DNA of 64,000 bases from Clostridiales bacterium (GTDB taxonomy: Bacteria; Bacillota; Clostridia; Christensenellales; Aristaeellaceae), in NCBI GenBank assembly GCA_015056255.1, contig SVGP01000005.1, positions 83,519-147,518 on the forward strand. Direction: 5' to 3'. Below are positions 1 through 7,412 of the stretch, one piece after another (position 1 is the stretch's first letter; the number at the start of each line of letters is the position of its first letter). A program made the translations under genes and the position numbers. The notes beneath the pieces are model-generated. The model was not told the origin of the DNA and ran no database searches. It saw nothing but the letters and a program-made list of their open reading frames with translations.

Positions 1-1
1 C

Positions 2-1048
2 GACGATTTCCTCGCTCTTGCCCAGGAGTACCTTCTGATCACCTCCGTTTTCCGCATCTTCACCATGGCTATGATGGTGCTGGGCTCCGTATTCCGCGGG
101 CGCGGCGACACAAAAACGCCCCTTTACATCAATATCGTGGTCAATTTCCTGAATATCGCGGGAAACTATATCCTGATTCACGATCCGCACACCATTCACA
201 TCGCAGTCGATTTTCTGAACATCGACTTTGCCTTTAAAATGTTTGGCGCAGGCCTCGGCGTAAAAGGCGCGGCAATTTCGACAGGCGTTTCATGGTTTTT
301 GGGCGGAACGGCGCTTTCCATCATGCTGTTTGTCAAAAACGACCCTACGCGCATCTCCCTTAAGGATTCCTATAAGCCGGACGCTGACATCCTAAAAAAC
401 GTCATTAAGCTTTCCATTCCCGCGATGCTTGAAAGAATGTGTATGTCCTTATCCGGCATCGTGGTCACAAAGTCCATTGCGACCCTGCCTACGCATGTAA
501 TCGCGGCCAACACCGTGTATTCCACGGCGGAATCTTTGTCGTTTATGCCCGCCTTCGCCTTTGCGACCGCCGCAACCACGCTGGTCGGCCAGTCGCTGGG
601 CGCGAAAAAGCCAAACCTCGCAAAAAAGTATGCCTACACTACAACCATGGTCGGTATCATCGTCATGCTCTTTGCGGGCGCGATGCTCTTTGCATTTGCC
701 GAGCCCCTCGTCAGATTCATCAACAGTGATTTCGACGTTGTGCCGATTGCCAGAAAATGCCTTCAGATCGTGGCGTTTATTCAGCCCGTTCAGGTCATCG
801 CGTGGATTCTGGCCGGCGCGCTTCGAGGCGCAGGCGACACCAAGTGGCCGTTTTACATCACCGCTGCAGGCAACTGGCTCATAAGAGCGCTGGGCGCGTG
901 CCTTGTGATTCACGTATTTCACATGGGTCTTCCTGAAGCCGTTGTCTGCATGTGTCTGGATCAGGCTGCGCGCGCAGTGTGCATGTATCTGAGATTCAGA
1001 ACCGGAAAATGGATGCATGTCATTAAGGACAGCGCGGCAAAAGCGTAA
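2..1048 (+). CDS. MATE family efflux transporter, 5' end outside window
   Basis: This is the C-terminal 348 residues of a multidrug and toxin extrusion (MATE) family membrane transporter, which exports cationic compounds or drugs using an ion gradient. The frame is open from the first bases of the window, so the ATG at position 65 is internal and the true start lies upstream. Typical MATE features are visible: two internal copies of the family's G-x-G-D-T-K element (RGRGDTK near residue 36 and RGAGDTKWPF near residue 279), and repeated hydrophobic helices including VIAANTVY and TTLVGQSLGA. A full MATE protein is about 450 residues, so roughly 100 are missing. It converges on the next gene across a shared hairpin. 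The substrate cannot be told. Confidence 0.9.
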   Translation, partial: DDFLALAQEYLLITSVFRIFTMAMMVLGSVFRGRGDTKTPLYINIVVNFLNIAGNYILIHDPHTIHIAVDFLNIDFAFKMFGAGLGVKGAAISTGVSWFLGGTALSIMLFVKNDPTRISLKDSYKPDADILKNVIKLSIPAMLERMCMSLSGIVVTKSIATLPTHVIAANTVYSTAESLSFMPAFAFATAATTLVGQSLGAKKPNLAKKYAYTTTMVGIIVMLFAGAMLFAFAEPLVRFINSDFDVVPIARKCLQIVAFIQPVQVIAWILAGALRGAGDTKWPFYITAAGNWLIRALGACLVIHVFHMGLPEAVVCMCLDQAARAVCMYLRFRTGKWMHVIKDSAAKA

Positions 1049-1050
1049 AA

Positions 1051-1088
1051 AAAACACAGAAGCCCTTTTCATTCGGCTTCTGTGTTTT
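1051..1088. terminator. Bidirectional rho-independent terminator
   Basis: A 14-bp perfect stem (AAAACACAGAAGCC with its complement) around a 10-nt loop, with A and T runs on the two sides. It lies between the convergent MATE and PHP genes and can serve both. Confidence 0.85.
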
Positions 1089-1095
1089 ATTTTGC

Positions 1096-2133
1096 TTATC
1101 TCTCATTCCAAATCGGGTTTCCGATGGCGATTCTGACATCGTTCATAAAGATTTCCACGCGATAGAACGCGCAGTTTTCGCATGGAACAGCGAAGAAGTT
1201 TGCTTCATCCTGCGAAACGGGGTGGGACGCGACAACGCCTTCATCGTTTATAATGTCGATGCGATAGGCAGCATTATCGAACTTTACGCTTTTATGGAAA
1301 TCAGATACGGCGATTAAAAGGGTTTGATTTTTAAACTCGCATGCGCCGCCCATTACGGTGTCTCCGACAGCCATTTTTATGCCGACCTGACCGCAGGTAA
1401 AGTTTCCGCGCCTGAGCTGATTTAAAAACGCTCTGCTCGTTTTTTCTTCGGCGTAGAGGGTGGTGAGCGCCTTGTCCGTGCAAAGGGCATGCAGATCTCC
1501 GCCCGCGCAGGCGTAGACGCGCTTTCCGGCTTTTAAAAGCTCCGTCCAGAGTGGATAGTTTTTCTTCGTGTGTTCGCTTTCGTAGTCCATGTAGAAGACT
1601 TCGATGCCCATTTTGTCTCTGAACACATACTCCGCCGGATCGTCCGCATCCATCAGCTGTTTGGGATGCGGGTGCACGAAAAAGCCGCCGTGGGCAAACA
1701 CCACGTCGATCAATTGACCGAACCGCTCGCGGGTAAACTCCGGGTAGATGAAATGCCCTTCGATGCCGCCGGTGAACTCGTATTCGGGAAATTCATAAAG
1801 GATTTTTTCAAGTTCGTCCCGATCGGGCAAAAGGATGTTATAATGCATGTGCTGATTTCGGGCGGCGCTGTCCTTTATCAATGTGCCGGGCTCGGTGCCG
1901 GGAATAAACAGGCCGTCCTCCCATTCAGGCAGATACATATGGCGAATCTGCCGGTGGTCCAAAATGGCGGCAAAATCAATATGAAGATCCGCCATGCGCG
2001 CCCGCCACTGACTCAGCGTGCATTTTCCGTCGCTCGTTCCGCCGGATGCGGAATGGTCGTGCAGCTCACCGTGAAAGACGGACTGGTTTTCATAAAGACT
2101 GAAAAGGCGTTCTTTTTGAGATAAAGAAATCAT
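1096..2133 (-). CDS. PHP-domain metal-dependent phosphoesterase-like protein
   Basis: This 345-residue protein has the metal-binding signatures of the PHP (polymerase and histidinol phosphatase) superfamily. They are HGELHDHSASGG near residue 21 (H25 and H27 of the HxH motif), ILDHRQ, a HPHPKQ motif and a late GGDLHA motif. PHP enzymes hydrolyse phosphoesters with a di- or trinuclear metal centre. The C-terminal third looks like a beta-rich extra domain. The start chosen is the ATG at 2133: an ATG at 2148 exists, but its own bases form the GGAGGG ribosome binding site, spaced 7 nt from the second ATG. It is monocistronic. The substrate is unknown. Confidence 0.8.
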   Translation of the reverse strand: MISLSQKERLFSLYENQSVFHGELHDHSASGGTSDGKCTLSQWRARMADLHIDFAAILDHRQIRHMYLPEWEDGLFIPGTEPGTLIKDSAARNQHMHYNILLPDRDELEKILYEFPEYEFTGGIEGHFIYPEFTRERFGQLIDVVFAHGGFFVHPHPKQLMDADDPAEYVFRDKMGIEVFYMDYESEHTKKNYPLWTELLKAGKRVYACAGGDLHALCTDKALTTLYAEEKTSRAFLNQLRRGNFTCGQVGIKMAVGDTVMGGACEFKNQTLLIAVSDFHKSVKFDNAAYRIDIINDEGVVASHPVSQDEANFFAVPCENCAFYRVEIFMNDVRIAIGNPIWNER

Positions 2134-2252
2134 GTTTTTTCCCTCCATATGTTTGGAAGACTCATTTTAAGCATAATCATTTTTCCGCTTTCTGTCAACA
2201 AAAAAGAAAGCCTGTAAGATAAACTTACAGACCTTCGTTCATCGATTCCCGA

Positions 2253-2486
2253 TTATTTTCCCTCGGTCAGCCACTGATCGGCATTGGCTTTGGACATGCG
2301 CTTGATGCCCTCTTCGGGGTACTTGGACTCAGCGCCGCCGTGGGTGTAGAGGAAATACTTGCCGCCTTCGGTCACGAACAGGCACTCTTCGTAGCCGGCG
2401 GGATCGCCGAACTCGCCAAAGACGCGCTTGTCGATGAACTTGGAAGAATCGGTATCGTATTCAACTTTGCAAATGACTTTCTTCAT
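2253..2486 (-). CDS. Small hypothetical protein, 77 aa
   Basis: A short ORF starting MKKVICKVEYDTDSSKFIDK, with a ribosome binding site (AAAGGGA) 7-8 nt before the ATG. It is rich in charged and aromatic residues and has no signal peptide or membrane segment, so it is probably a small cytosolic beta-rich protein. It has codon usage like its neighbours and stands alone between the PHP gene and the divergent glycerate kinase gene. I do not recognise a family. Confidence 0.65.
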   Translation of the reverse strand: MKKVICKVEYDTDSSKFIDKRVFGEFGDPAGYEECLFVTEGGKYFLYTHGGAESKYPEEGIKRMSKANADQWLTEGK

Positions 2487-2649
2487 GGGTATTCCCTTTC
2501 CTTATTGTCGCATGCGAGGTGCGAAATGATATGCGCTCTTTCGCGCACCTGCTTAATCAAGCAGATGCCTATTCTACCACACAATTCTCCCTTTGGCAAT
2601 GCGCCTTTTCGAAAGATTTATATAAGTTTATATCAAAAGTTTGCGCATC

Positions 2650-2679
2650 TTGATTCCGGCGTCGTTTTAATGATACAAT
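2650..2679 (+). promoter_or_regulatory. Promoter of glycerate kinase gene
   Basis: TTGATT at 2650-2655, an 18-nt spacer and TACAAT at 2674-2679, about 34 nt before the start codon at 2713. An AAGGAG ribosome binding site lies between. Confidence 0.6.
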
Positions 2680-2712
2680 ATAAACAAACACAGCCGGCAA
2701 GGAGAATCATTT

Positions 2713-3966
2713 ATGAATGCGCTTTTGAGAAAACACGCCGATTTCATCATAAAGGAAGCGATTGAGGCCGTAAAACCCGACACGGCTGTAAAAACTGCGC
2801 TCGCGGGAAAATGCTTTTCGGGAAGAACCATCCTTGTCGCTGCCGGAAAGGCTGCGTGGCGGATGGCAAAGGCGGCTTATGACGCGCTGGGCGCAAGAAT
2901 AGATTCGGGCGTTGTGATCACAAAATACGGTCACGCCATGGGCGAAATATCAAATTTCAGAATTTTTGAAGCCGGACATCCCGTGCCGGATGAAAATTCG
3001 TTTTTGGCTGCGCAGGCGGCGATTGATCTGGTTTCGGATTTGAGTGAAAACGATACGGTTCTTTTCCTTTTATCCGGCGGCGGCAGCGCGCTTTTTGAAA
3101 AGCCTCTGGTCAGTGGCGAAATTCTTCAGGATATCACCCGTCAGCTTCTGGCCTCCGGCGCGGATATTACGGAGATCAACACCATTAGAAAGCGCTTATC
3201 CAAGGTCAAGGGCGGACGGTTTGCCGAAATCTGTATGCCCGCAAAGGTGTTTTCCATTGTGCTGTCCGATATCATCGGCGATCCTTTGGACATGATCGCC
3301 TCAGGCCCCGCCTACCCGGACGCAAGCACCTCTGAAGACGCGATTCGAATTTCGAAAAAATACAATCTCGACATGCCGGATGAGGCATGGAATCTTTTAA
3401 AAATCGAAACGCCCAAGACGCTTGGTAATACCGAAACCCATATCACCGGCTCCGTGCGCGCCCTGTGCAGAGCGGCGGAAAGCGAATGCATATCGCTGGG
3501 CTACGAAACCGTCGTCCTGACGGATGAAATGGCGTGCGAAGCCAAAGAGGCGGGCAGCTTTCTTGCTTCCATTATAAAAACGCACGCTGGCACACACAAA
3601 AGCCTCGCCTTCATCGCAGGCGGCGAAACCGTCGTTCATGTAACGGGCAAGGGCAAGGGCGGCAGAAATCAGGAGCTTGCGCTTTCGGCGGCTGCAGGGC
3701 TTAACGGCCTCAAAAACGCCGCTGTCTTCAGCGTCGGAAGCGACGGAACCGACGGCCCGACCGATGCGGCGGGCGGCTATGTGGATGGGGACAGCTTGAC
3801 TGCGCTTAAGAAAGCGGGCTTTATCCCCTATGAAGTTCTAAAGAATAACGACGCGTACACAGCGCTCGCGTCCATAGGCGGCCTTATCGTTACCGGCCCG
3901 ACCGGTACAAACGTAAACGATGTATCGGTTGCGCTCATTTGGGCGGACGAGCGGATAACCACTTGA
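2713..3966 (+). CDS. Glycerate 2-kinase, MOFRL family
   Basis: This 417-residue protein matches the GckA/TtuD-type glycerate kinases, which phosphorylate D-glycerate to 2-phosphoglycerate with ATP and feed serine, tartrate or sugar-acid catabolism into glycolysis. Visible signs are the N-terminal VAAGKAAWRMAKAA segment, the glycine-rich LLSGGGSALFEKP motif near residue 125, and LSDIIGDPLDMIASGPAYPD. The C-terminal MOFRL part carries AGGETVVHVTGKGKGGRNQE and SVGSDGTDGPTDAAGGY. The length is normal for the family. Together with the 2-hydroxyacid dehydrogenase at 35656 it could handle hydroxypyruvate and glycerate, but they are 33 kb apart. Confidence 0.92.
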   Translation: MNALLRKHADFIIKEAIEAVKPDTAVKTALAGKCFSGRTILVAAGKAAWRMAKAAYDALGARIDSGVVITKYGHAMGEISNFRIFEAGHPVPDENSFLAAQAAIDLVSDLSENDTVLFLLSGGGSALFEKPLVSGEILQDITRQLLASGADITEINTIRKRLSKVKGGRFAEICMPAKVFSIVLSDIIGDPLDMIASGPAYPDASTSEDAIRISKKYNLDMPDEAWNLLKIETPKTLGNTETHITGSVRALCRAAESECISLGYETVVLTDEMACEAKEAGSFLASIIKTHAGTHKSLAFIAGGETVVHVTGKGKGGRNQELALSAAAGLNGLKNAAVFSVGSDGTDGPTDAAGGYVDGDSLTALKKAGFIPYEVLKNNDAYTALASIGGLIVTGPTGTNVNDVSVALIWADERITT

Positions 3967-4035
3967 TTTTCTTTCGTTCATCCATTAAAATGATATAGGA
4001 AAATAAATTCTCGCTTGTTCAGGAAGGAAAAAGAT

Positions 4036-4998
4036 ATGTTTATCAAAGGCTTTACCTACGGCTTTGACGGAAGAAAGGGCATGTACCAAAAGCCGGAAGC
4101 TGCGCTTTCCATGGAAAGGCTTCAGCTTCTGGGCGGCGACTGGGCGGCTTTGGCGTTTGTGATTCATCAGGATTCGTTTTCATCAACCGTCATCCGGCCC
4201 GACTATCGATATACGGTTACGGACAAGGATGTGTATGTGGCAGTCAATAGGCTTCACGATCTGGGTCTTAAGGTTTGCATGAAGCCCATGATCAACTGCA
4301 TGGACGGCGTCTGGCGCGCGCACATCGCCTTCCCGGAAAGAGAAACCGGAAGAAAAGATTATTGGCAGGAGTGGTTCGACTGCTACACTGCGTTTTTGTG
4401 CCATTACGCGGAAATCGCCGAGGACACGGGCTGCGAAATGTCCTGCGTGGGCTGCGAGATGCTCGGAACCGAGCCGCAGGAAGCGCACTGGCGGCACGCG
4501 ATTGAGGAAGTGCGCAAAATCTACCACGGCCCCCTTGTTTACAACACCAACCACGGAAAGGAATTCGGCGTCAAATGGTGGGACGCAGTTGATTATATCG
4601 GCACCAGCGCCTATTTCGGCGTGGGCAAGGTTCCCGGAGACAGTATGGAAAACATGCTTTCGGAATGGGAAAAGCAGAAAACGCGCCTTAAAAAGCTTTC
4701 GGACGACAACGGCGGCAAACAGATTATCTTTATGGAAATCGGCTGCAGAAGCGCAAAAGGCTGCGCACAAATGCCATACGACTTCAGCCACAGGGAATTT
4801 CCCTACGACGAGGACGAGCAGGCCAATTTCTACGAAAGCTGTATGAGGGCGATGTGGGAAGAACCTTGGTTCGCCGGCTTTTTCTGGTGGGACTGGTACA
4901 CATTCCTGCCAAAGAATCAGCCGGAAATGGGCTTTTCCGTTGTCGGAAAGAAAACGGAAACCCTGCTTCGCGAGTGGTATAAAAAGGAAAGAGAATAA
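4036..4998 (+). CDS. Glycoside hydrolase, GH113-like (beta-mannanase type)
   Basis: This 320-residue cytosolic protein (no signal peptide) resembles family GH113, a clan GH-A (beta/alpha)8 barrel family that includes 1,4-beta-mannanases. Candidate catalytic residues are E141 in VGCEMLGTEP (acid/base, end of strand 4) and E234 in IIFMEIGCRS (nucleophile, strand 7). WDAVDYIGTSAYF and GFFWWDWYTF fit strands 6 and 8. The start is the ATG at 4036, 9 nt after AGGAAGGA; the frame continues upstream without a better site. Its lack of a signal peptide suggests it acts on imported oligosaccharides. The family call is good, the substrate is inferred. Confidence 0.78.
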   Translation: MFIKGFTYGFDGRKGMYQKPEAALSMERLQLLGGDWAALAFVIHQDSFSSTVIRPDYRYTVTDKDVYVAVNRLHDLGLKVCMKPMINCMDGVWRAHIAFPERETGRKDYWQEWFDCYTAFLCHYAEIAEDTGCEMSCVGCEMLGTEPQEAHWRHAIEEVRKIYHGPLVYNTNHGKEFGVKWWDAVDYIGTSAYFGVGKVPGDSMENMLSEWEKQKTRLKKLSDDNGGKQIIFMEIGCRSAKGCAQMPYDFSHREFPYDEDEQANFYESCMRAMWEEPWFAGFFWWDWYTFLPKNQPEMGFSVVGKKTETLLREWYKKERE

Positions 4999-5017
4999 GG
5001 TTATCTTTAATATAACC

Positions 5018-5202
5018 GTAGGGACACTCCTCTGGCGTGTCCGCGTAATCCAAAGAAGGTATGGACGCGGACACCCGTAACGGGTATCCCTACGATTTTA
5101 ACGGTTTAATTCATAATATTAGCGCGGGCGATCGATGATCGCCCCTACATTTTATGATCGAATTATAACTATGCTGTAGGGGCGGTCATTGACCGCCCGC
5201 GC
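5018..5202. repeat. Tandem pair of long inverted repeats (REP/MITE-like)
   Basis: Two imperfect palindromes sit side by side. The first, 5018-5094, begins CGTAGGGACAC and ends in its complement TCCCTACG, with GTGTCCGCG paired to CGCGGACAC inside. The second, 5122-5202, has outer arms GCGCGGGCG and CGCCCGCGC, with inner arms reading about GGGCGATCATCGATCGCCC and GGGGCGGTCATTGACCGCCC. Elements of this style recur between genes in many Clostridia. They fill the gap between convergent genes and could form hairpins in RNA. Confidence 0.75.
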
Positions 5203-5225
5203 ATTCTTTTCATACTTCGTTCAAT

Positions 5226-6074
5226 TTACAGATTCAAAAGCACAATCGACGCAATACCCATTGCGTATCCGATGTACTGATACACCGTGAAGCGCTCTTT
5301 GTATACGACAAAACCCAAGAGGAACGAAACCAGCATCGAAAGCGCGGAAAAGGTTGGATACAAAACGATGTTCGGAAGCTTTCCGATGATGAGGAGCATC
5401 AGAAGGTTCAAGCTTGCGTTGACTGTTCCGTTTACGAGGGTATAAGGAAGACACACGCGCATCTCAGTTTTTATGTTTTTCGAGGTCAGAAATACGTAGG
5501 CGAACAAAAGAACGGTTGCGCATGTCAGCGCGATGATCATAAATTCGTGGCCGTAGCTGTCGCCCAGATGGAATTTATGCATGTTCTGCATCATGGAACA
5601 GAAGCCGTTTCCCAAAAACGCGATCATCACCCAGACAAACCATTTCATCGAAAATGCGTTTTTCTCATCGAACTTCAGATTCACAAGCGCGATGGCCGCA
5701 AACAAAAGCGCCATACCGACGACGGTAACGGGGGTTACGGTTTCACCTCTGATGATTCCGTAGGTGGTCGGAACGACGAGCGAGCAGGAGATGATCATGT
5801 TGGTCAAAGTGATTGTTCCATGGCGGACGGCCTCAACCGTGCCCACCCATGCCGAGGCATAGCATACGCCGAACACCAGCGCATAGGGAATGAGCTTTAC
5901 GGTAAAGGACAGCTGAAAGCCGGAAGTGACGATAAAGAAAACAAGCGCGATTAAGGAGGTTACCGCCGAAAACAGGCCGGAATTGGGGCTTTTACTTTTC
6001 AGGTTATACTGCTTCTGGGCAATACTCTGGATGATGCTGACAAAGGGAAGAAGGAACAGAATCAGATATTGCAT
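5226..6074 (-). CDS. EamA/DMT-superfamily permease
   Basis: This 282-residue protein consists almost wholly of hydrophobic helices, about ten by eye, in two halves: residues 1-140 and 145-282. That is the pattern of drug/metabolite transporter (EamA) permeases. The second half ends with the typical FLLGFVVYKERFTVYQYIGYAMGIASIVLLNL-type element, in which a conserved glutamate (KER) precedes the last helix. Substrates of such permeases range from amino acids to nucleosides and sugars and cannot be inferred here. It is monocistronic, and its upstream region is shared with the divergent GH43 gene. Confidence 0.82.
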   Translation of the reverse strand: MQYLILFLLPFVSIIQSIAQKQYNLKSKSPNSGLFSAVTSLIALVFFIVTSGFQLSFTVKLIPYALVFGVCYASAWVGTVEAVRHGTITLTNMIISCSLVVPTTYGIIRGETVTPVTVVGMALLFAAIALVNLKFDEKNAFSMKWFVWVMIAFLGNGFCSMMQNMHKFHLGDSYGHEFMIIALTCATVLLFAYVFLTSKNIKTEMRVCLPYTLVNGTVNASLNLLMLLIIGKLPNIVLYPTFSALSMLVSFLLGFVVYKERFTVYQYIGYAMGIASIVLLNL

Positions 6075-6227
6075 CAGCGTACGCGCCTCCCGTGTATAAA
6101 GTGGAGGTATTTTACCACATATGATGTAAAGTGTTCAACCGCATAATTGGCGGAATACATTTTTCAAAGACCGGAGGAAAAAATCATTTCATATACGGGT
6201 GAATATGGAAAAACTTTGTAAAAGGGT

Positions 6228-6269
6228 TTGCAACGACACCCAAATTGGAGTATAGTATTCGTATACGAA
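6228..6269 (+). promoter_or_regulatory. Promoter with palindromic operator for GH43 gene
   Basis: TTGCAA at 6228-6233, a 17-nt spacer and TATAGT at 6251-6256. A perfect 12-bp palindrome, TTCGTATACGAA, covers 6258-6269, exactly where transcription should start. A repressor bound there would block initiation, as LacI-family regulators of glycoside genes do. The regulator itself is not identified. Confidence 0.65.
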
Positions 6270-6313
6270 ATTTCGCCCGCATGCATGTGCATCCGGGAAA
6301 GGAGACGATAAAA

Positions 6314-7246
6314 ATGATTGAAAAGTATTCCGCGCCGCTTATCCTTCAGCGCGCCGACCCGTGCATTCTGTTAGCGCCCGACGGCTTTTATTATTTCACT
6401 GCGTCGGTGCCGGAATTTGACCTTGTGGAATTAAGAAGGGCAAAAACCATTGAAGAGCTTCCCGAGGCCGAAACGCGCGTTGTCTGGCAAAAACCCGACG
6501 AGGGCGCGATGAGCAAATACATCTGGGCGCCTGAAATTCACATCGTGGACGGAAAATGGATGATCTATTTCGCCGCCGCATCGGAAGAGCCGGACAATAT
6601 GGGCGTTTTCAGCCACAGAACCTATGTGCTTATGTGCGAGGACGAAAACCCTATGACGGGCGAGTGGACGCTCAAGGGCCAGATTAAAACCGGCTGGGAA
6701 TCCTTCACCATCGACTCCACCACCTTTGAAGCAAACGGAAAACGCTATTTCGTCTGGGCGCAGAGGGATTACGCCATTCCCGGAAACAGCAATCTGTATA
6801 TCGCCGAAATGTTGTCCGCAATCGAGCTTAAGCTTCCCGCAACCCTTCTGTCCGTACCCGAATACGACTGGGAATGCTACGGCTTCCTTGTAAATGAAGG
6901 CGCGTCCGTACTTAAGCACAACGGAAAGCTGTTCATGACTTATTCCGGCTCCGCCACGGACGAACGATACGCCATGGGCCTGTTGGTAGCCGACGAAAAA
7001 AGCGACCTGCTCGATAAAAACAGCTGGAAAAAAAGCCCTGTTCCCGTCATGGTGACAGATCCCGCGCACAATATCTACGGCCCCGGCCACAACAGCTTTA
7101 CCAAGGACGCTGAAGGCAATGATCTTCTCGTCTTCCACGCCCGCCCCTATCCTGGCTTTAAGGGGACGCCCCTTTCCGACCCGAACCGCCACGCCCATGT
7201 GTGGCCGCTCGAGTACGACGAGAACGATTATCCGATTTTCAATTAA
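6314..7246 (+). CDS. Glycoside hydrolase family 43 protein
   Basis: This 310-residue protein has the five-bladed beta-propeller pattern of GH43, inverting alpha-L-arabinofuranosidases and beta-xylosidases. The three catalytic carboxylates are visible in order: D15 in RADPCIL (general base), D134 in FTIDSTTFE (pKa modulator) and E195 in VNEGAS (general acid). WAPEIH near residue 71 and YGPGHNSFTKD near the end are also typical. There is no signal peptide, so it acts inside the cell. The start is the ATG at 6314, after AAAGGAG. The downstream 978-residue gene and ABC importer suggest an arabinoside or xyloside catabolic locus. Confidence 0.88.
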   Translation: MIEKYSAPLILQRADPCILLAPDGFYYFTASVPEFDLVELRRAKTIEELPEAETRVVWQKPDEGAMSKYIWAPEIHIVDGKWMIYFAAASEEPDNMGVFSHRTYVLMCEDENPMTGEWTLKGQIKTGWESFTIDSTTFEANGKRYFVWAQRDYAIPGNSNLYIAEMLSAIELKLPATLLSVPEYDWECYGFLVNEGASVLKHNGKLFMTYSGSATDERYAMGLLVADEKSDLLDKNSWKKSPVPVMVTDPAHNIYGPGHNSFTKDAEGNDLLVFHARPYPGFKGTPLSDPNRHAHVWPLEYDENDYPIFN

Positions 7247-7251
7247 AAAAC

Positions 7252-7281
7252 ATCCTGCGCCGTGAAAAGCGCAGGATTTTC
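7252..7281 (+). terminator. Terminator after GH43 gene
   Basis: A 9-bp stem, ATCCTGCGC with GCGCAGGAT, around an 8-nt loop and followed by TTTT. It separates the GH43 gene from the next gene, which has its own promoter. Confidence 0.8.
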
Positions 7282-7331
7282 TATATACTTTTTATGTCCC
7301 TATCTGTCAGGAGAACGGCTGAAATACTGTA

Positions 7332-7377
7332 TTGTTTATCTGCATGGGCAGCTGATATAATATTCTTATAGAATATT
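7332..7377 (+). promoter_or_regulatory. Promoter with inverted repeat before the 978-aa gene
   Basis: TTGTTT at 7332-7337, an 18-nt spacer and TATAAT at 7356-7361. The perfect inverted repeat AATATTC-N5-GAATATT covers 7359-7377 and overlaps the -10 end and the expected start site. That makes it a candidate operator, distinct from the one at the GH43 gene. Confidence 0.55.
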
Positions 7378-7412
7378 CAATCGCTTTATGCAGGCAGCTT
7401 TCGGAGGGGTTT

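Noticed and set aside
5018..5202. Possible CRISPR-like repeats
   Set aside because: The repeats are inverted, not direct, with no regular spacers and no cas genes.
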